From Bacteroides mediterraneensis (GTDB taxonomy: Bacteria; Bacteroidota; Bacteroidia; Bacteroidales; Bacteroidaceae): a DNA stretch of 35,566 bases. The notes under the pieces are model-generated. The model did no database searches. It saw nothing but the letters and a program-made list of their open reading frames with translations, and was not told the origin of the DNA. Where the stretch lies: assembly GCF_016900355.1 (NCBI RefSeq), contig NZ_JACJKA010000030.1:1-35566 (forward strand), given 5' to 3'. A program made the translations under genes and the position numbers. Shown here in pieces: positions 31,789 to 35,566 of the stretch (positions are counted from its first letter, which is position 1; every line of letters starts with the position of its first letter).

Positions 31789-34700
31789 TCAGAATGTTAC
31801 AGATAAACCAAACAATACGGTTCTTGGAGTCGGATAACGTCCATTATCAATTCCTCTTCCATAAGTTGTAGATACGGCTGGTTCTGGAGAAACGCCATCA
31901 TATCCTGTGATATAGAATAGATTCTGACCGGTTACATATACAGAAGCGTCTTGCATACCTGCTTTACCAATCCATTTCTTGGGTAAAGAGTAACTCAATG
32001 TGATTTCTCGTAAAGCTAGATAATCACCTTTTTCATAGAAGCGTGAACTGTTATTATTGACAGCTGTGTTTCCATTATTTGAACGGGTGATGTTTTTCTT
32101 GTTCAACTGGTCTGCATAAGTAAATACCGGAAGGTCTGTATCCGGATTGGTTTCGCTCCACGTATCGTGTACTTTATCAATGATGTTAAACTGTCCTTGA
32201 TATTGTCCTAATGAACGAGCCTTTAAGTCGTTGTAAATAGTGTGTCCCAATGCATAGTCGAAGCGGGCGTATAAAGACCAGTTCTTGTAAGATAAAGTAG
32301 TAGAGAATCCACCGGTTACTTTCGGGAAGATATTACCCACTACAGCACGGTCAAGGCTATTGATTTTTCCATCTTTATTGATGTCTTCCCAGCATACATC
32401 TCCTGGTTCTATAGGTTTCCATCCGTTGGACTCTGCGTAAGTGACACCTGTTTGCGGGTTGATTTCATTTGCCATACCTGGTCCATACAGGTTAGCCACT
32501 TCATCAATAATCATGTTGGCGTTTGCTTTTACGTCATTCCAGTCTCTAAAGATATGGTTTTGTACATAACCTACCATGTCTCCCAGTTTACCACCTTCTC
32601 TATAACCACCAATCCATTTGGTTGGAGTTTCTCCTGTTTCTGGATCATATAGTCCGGCTGCCACTTCATAACCATCAATTTGATTAAATGGTTTGTCACT
32701 GGTCGGTAATTTCAATACTTTGTTGGATACTGAAGTTAAGTTGGCAGAAACTTCCCAGTTAAATCCTTTTACATTGGAAAGGATATTAGCTCTTACTTCC
32801 ATTTCGAATCCGGAGTTGCGCAATCTTCCCAAGTTGGTTTTCATGGTTGAGAAACCGGTATAAGCAGGCAGATTTACGTCTGTCAGCAAGTCGTCGGTGG
32901 TTCTGTTGTAATAGTCCAGAATGAAGCTCAATCGGTTATTGAAGAAGCCCAAATCCAGACCGGCTTCAAATGAACGGCTCTGTTCCCATCTCAGTCCCGT
33001 ATTTATCAGTGCTGAGTTGTAGTATGCGGTTGCTCCATCATATGTTCCAGCTCCGATTTGCTTGTACACTCCATAAATATCAAAGTTGCCAATGCCATTT
33101 ACATTACCGTTTACTCCATAACTCAAACGAGGTTTGATGTTGCTGATGACATCTGAAATCTTAGATTCTTTCCAGAAATCTTCTTCTGTAACATTCCATC
33201 CGACAGAAACACCAGGGAAGAAGCCCCAGCGGTTATCTTTCAAACGAGAGATACCATCATAGCGGGCTACCAAAGACAACAAGTATTTCATCTGATAGTT
33301 GTAGTTTACACGACCAAATACAGAGGCAATACGATAACCGGTTTTTTCGGATGTAGTATATGTACGGGTAGCACCTGCATTCAGAGTCGGAATATCATCC
33401 GTCGGAGAATTCTGAGTCTTTGCCTGCATAATAAATTGGTTATAACCGAAGTATTCGCTACCTACCATTACGTCCAGGTTATGTTTTTCTTTGAAAGTGT
33501 CTTTGTAATTTAATGTTCCATTTAACTGTATTTGGGTATAACGCTGTATTTGGGCACTTGCTTCACGTGTGTTTGTCGGTGTGGAAGAAGTCTGTAGCTG
33601 GTATGACTTGTTGAATGTTTCGTATTGATAGTCATAATGGTAAAGAGAGGAGTTCCCGCTGAATACCAATTTTTTAGGAATGATGTCTAAGTCAAAGCCA
33701 AAGTTATAGGTAGCTTTGCGAGTTCCATCTTCACTTGTCAGCTTATCCCGATAGTATTCAGGATTACCATCACCTGTTCCCCAACCTGATGCAGGCGAAC
33801 CATCTTCGTTGTATGGATTCCATGTCGGACGTTGTGAGCGTGTACGATAGAATAATTCATAAGAACCAATCCATAACGATGGTTGCTGTGACCATGTGTA
33901 GGTAGCACCGGCTTTCACATTTAAGAATGGGAAAATCTTGTAGGTACCGCTTACAGATCCGTTGAAGCGTTTGTATCCAGTTCCCTTAATCTGACCATCT
34001 TCATTGTAATATCCCATGCTGGCCATGTAAGTACCTTTATCATTTCCTCCGGTAATATTTACATAATGATCTTGTGTCAAAGCTGTATTAGCAAAAACTG
34101 CATCATCCAACTGACCACTATAATCCTTATAAAGAAGCTGTTTACCTTCATAGTATGGATCATCCATAACTAACCAACCTTCATTTCTTAGATGAGAATT
34201 TTCATCGGTTAGATATTTTACGTCGATAAGGTCATTTTGTGTACCATATCCAGTTTGAGTATCTACGCTTGCTGCTCCCGGTACGTTGTTTGTATAACGT
34301 TTATAACCCAGACGGTTATAGTAAAGATAATCGTGGGCATTACAGAAATCATATCCGTAACGTGCAAAGTTTACACCCAGTTTAAATTTATAGTTTACTG
34401 AAGCTTTACCTGCTTTTCCGCTTTTTGTTTCTACAAGGATAACACCTCCGTTGGCACGTGCACCATAGATAGCAGTAGAAGCGGCATCTTTCAATACTTG
34501 TATAGATTCAATATCTGAAGGGTTGATGTCACTCATGCTTTCGCGAATAATACCATCAACAACAATCAATGCTTTACTATTACCACCGGTAATTGTTGCT
34601 CCACCACGAAGAGTGATATCAGGTTCAGCTCCAGGCTGTCCTGTTGTATTGATAACTCGCAAACCTGTTACAGAACCTTGCAGGGCTTGTCCCGCATTAC

Positions 34701-35154
34701 TCATGGCTGCGTTTTTTAGTACTTGGTCGTCCATTTTGGAGATGGCAGTAGTCAATGCAGCTCGTTTTTGGGAACCTCCATATCCTGTTACGACTACCTC
34801 CTCCAATGTTTGGGTGTCTTCTTTTAAGATTATGTTGACAGGAGTTCCATCCCATTTAATAGTTTGTGCAGTATATCCTACGAAAGAAATTTCAATAATG
34901 TCTCCTTTCTTTACGTTCGACAATGAGAACTTTCCGTCGATGTCTGTAATGGTTCCGTTGGTAGTGCCTTTCACTATCACGGAAGCTCCGATAACAGACT
35001 CGCCTGTTGCATCTTTCACAATACCTTGACATATACCCGATTGTTGTACAATGTCAATTTCAGCTTTGTTGGTGGATACGTCCGCATACGTCATTCCGGT
35101 GGATAAACTACCCAACAACAGACACATGCCGACTGACTTCATTTTTTTATTCAT
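31789..35154 (-). CDS. SusC/RagA-family TonB-dependent transporter
   Basis: The 1121-residue outer-membrane importer has a signal peptide (about 1-24). A CarboxypepD-regulatory-like beta-sandwich domain spans about 43-112, with GIVKDATGESVIGASVIVKGT. The SusC-type TonB box LEEVVVTGYG is at 117-126. The plug domain carries the family motif LRGGATITGGNSKALIVVDG and DIESIQVLKDAASTAIYGARANGGVI. The remaining residues form the 22-strand barrel and end in LFGLSVTF with terminal Phe. A second ATG four codons in is an alternative start. With the SusD-like protein it forms the lidded uptake pair of this PUL. No sensor or ECF sigma/anti-sigma pair is in the window; a regulator may lie to the right. Confidence 0.96.
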   Translation of the reverse strand: MNKKMKSVGMCLLLGSLSTGMTYADVSTNKAEIDIVQQSGICQGIVKDATGESVIGASVIVKGTTNGTITDIDGKFSLSNVKKGDIIEISFVGYTAQTIKWDGTPVNIILKEDTQTLEEVVVTGYGGSQKRAALTTAISKMDDQVLKNAAMSNAGQALQGSVTGLRVINTTGQPGAEPDITLRGGATITGGNSKALIVVDGIIRESMSDINPSDIESIQVLKDAASTAIYGARANGGVILVETKSGKAGKASVNYKFKLGVNFARYGYDFCNAHDYLYYNRLGYKRYTNNVPGAASVDTQTGYGTQNDLIDVKYLTDENSHLRNEGWLVMDDPYYEGKQLLYKDYSGQLDDAVFANTALTQDHYVNITGGNDKGTYMASMGYYNEDGQIKGTGYKRFNGSVSGTYKIFPFLNVKAGATYTWSQQPSLWIGSYELFYRTRSQRPTWNPYNEDGSPASGWGTGDGNPEYYRDKLTSEDGTRKATYNFGFDLDIIPKKLVFSGNSSLYHYDYQYETFNKSYQLQTSSTPTNTREASAQIQRYTQIQLNGTLNYKDTFKEKHNLDVMVGSEYFGYNQFIMQAKTQNSPTDDIPTLNAGATRTYTTSEKTGYRIASVFGRVNYNYQMKYLLSLVARYDGISRLKDNRWGFFPGVSVGWNVTEEDFWKESKISDVISNIKPRLSYGVNGNVNGIGNFDIYGVYKQIGAGTYDGATAYYNSALINTGLRWEQSRSFEAGLDLGFFNNRLSFILDYYNRTTDDLLTDVNLPAYTGFSTMKTNLGRLRNSGFEMEVRANILSNVKGFNWEVSANLTSVSNKVLKLPTSDKPFNQIDGYEVAAGLYDPETGETPTKWIGGYREGGKLGDMVGYVQNHIFRDWNDVKANANMIIDEVANLYGPGMANEINPQTGVTYAESNGWKPIEPGDVCWEDINKDGKINSLDRAVVGNIFPKVTGGFSTTLSYKNWSLYARFDYALGHTIYNDLKARSLGQYQGQFNIIDKVHDTWSETNPDTDLPVFTYADQLNKKNITRSNNGNTAVNNNSSRFYEKGDYLALREITLSYSLPKKWIGKAGMQDASVYVTGQNLFYITGYDGVSPEPAVSTTYGRGIDNGRYPTPRTVLFGLSVTF

Positions 35155-35254
35155 AACTCCTGTATATATAAGGTTAAAGTTTGCATTTGAAGGATTTTAG
35201 GTTAACTTTAAACTATTCTAGTCGATTTTATTAAAGCTTCTATTTTGTATGCGA

Positions 35255-35286
35255 CAAATATATAAATAAAAAAAATGATATCACAA
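35255..35286 (-). promoter_or_regulatory. PUL promoter upstream of the SusC-like gene
   Basis: On the minus strand TTG (35284-35286) is followed after 21 bases by TATATTTG (35255-35262), fitting the Bacteroides promoter pattern. The untranslated leader would be about 95 bases, long enough for post-transcriptional control, which is common for PUL transporters. Confidence 0.65.
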
Positions 35287-35566
35287 TTATTTGATAAAAT
35301 ATTTTATAAAATATTGCTTTTTATCGGGGATGTGTTGTATTTATCAAATTGGTTTATGAATCTTGGTTTATTTTTTTCCTTTGCTAAGATTTGTATATGT
35401 ATTGGAATAATTAAGAGTATTCTCTGATTATCAACAACTAAAGAGGATGTGTCAAAATGATGCATCCTCTTTTTCGTTATATAATCATCGTTTTGCCATT
35501 TTTCATAGAGTATGATTTATGTTTTTCCTATGTCCATGCCTTTTGGTGGTATAATGTGCTGTAGAT
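35287..35566. other. A/T-rich intergenic end of window
   Basis: Beyond the PUL promoter I see no coding sequence to the window edge, only A/T-rich DNA with one strong hairpin at 35440-35476. A gene or regulator upstream of the PUL may begin outside the window. Confidence 0.5.
35440..35476 (+). terminator. Hairpin with T-run upstream of the PUL
   Basis: AAAGAGGATG (35440-35449) pairs with CATCCTCTTT (35463-35472) around a 13-nt loop and is followed by more T on the plus strand. On the minus strand only CTTTAG follows, so it is a better plus-strand terminator, although it may also end a minus-strand gene lying to the right. Confidence 0.65.

Overview
The window looks like chromosome of a gut-type Bacteroidaceae species (Bacteroides or Phocaeicola). 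Supporting signs are a SusC/SusD pair with glycan-trimming enzymes, several upstream matches to the Bacteroides -7 promoter element TAnnTTTG, almost no Shine-Dalgarno sequences, lipoproteins with acidic residues just after the cysteine, and housekeeping proteins of typical Bacteroidales form. No phage, insertion sequence, CRISPR array or integrase was found.

Layout. 1-360 is the tail of an rRNA operon (3' end of 23S, then 5S and a strong terminator). 361-940 holds no convincing gene. nadB (NAD synthesis) lies on the minus strand at 941-2527. A plus-strand cluster runs from 2705 to 6339: two small tandem membrane/PH-like proteins, a dihydrolipoyl dehydrogenase, and a PBP4-type D-Ala-D-Ala carboxypeptidase. 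A KduD-type dehydrogenase and a DUF4861 lipoprotein follow (6555-8677), separated by a perfect 17-bp hairpin. From 8757 to the right end every gene is on the minus strand: a NodB-type deacetylase, a large DUF2723 (TMEM260-like) membrane protein, a metal ABC ATPase plus binding lipoprotein without a permease, and a two-gene envelope unit (outer-membrane barrel plus long coiled-coil lipoprotein). Next is a roughly 600-bp gene-free stretch with a 22-bp-periodic palindrome array, then a housekeeping run rlmL-like / S9B peptidase / purD / membrane protein / YqaA-DedA / mnmD. Last is a five-gene polysaccharide utilisation locus (PUL) at 25363-35154.

How the genes fit together. The PUL encodes a TonB-dependent transporter with its surface lipoprotein, a GH20 beta-hexosaminidase and two SGNH-type esterases, one of them a double-domain sialate-O-acetylesterase-like enzyme. 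This is the expected kit for trimming O-acetylated, HexNAc-containing, probably sialylated host glycans. No sialidase is in the window, so sialic acid as substrate is an inference. KduD plus DUF4861 points to unsaturated uronate metabolism. The deacetylase, carboxypeptidase, DUF2723 protein and barrel/coiled-coil pair are envelope functions.

Nothing here is clearly a wholly new system. The best leads are the 22-bp palindrome array, the surface coiled-coil/barrel pair, the KduD-DUF4861 pair, the permease-less metal ABC locus with altered metal ligands, and the DUF2723 protein as a candidate protein O-mannosyltransferase. All assignments come from reading motifs by eye; no database search was run.
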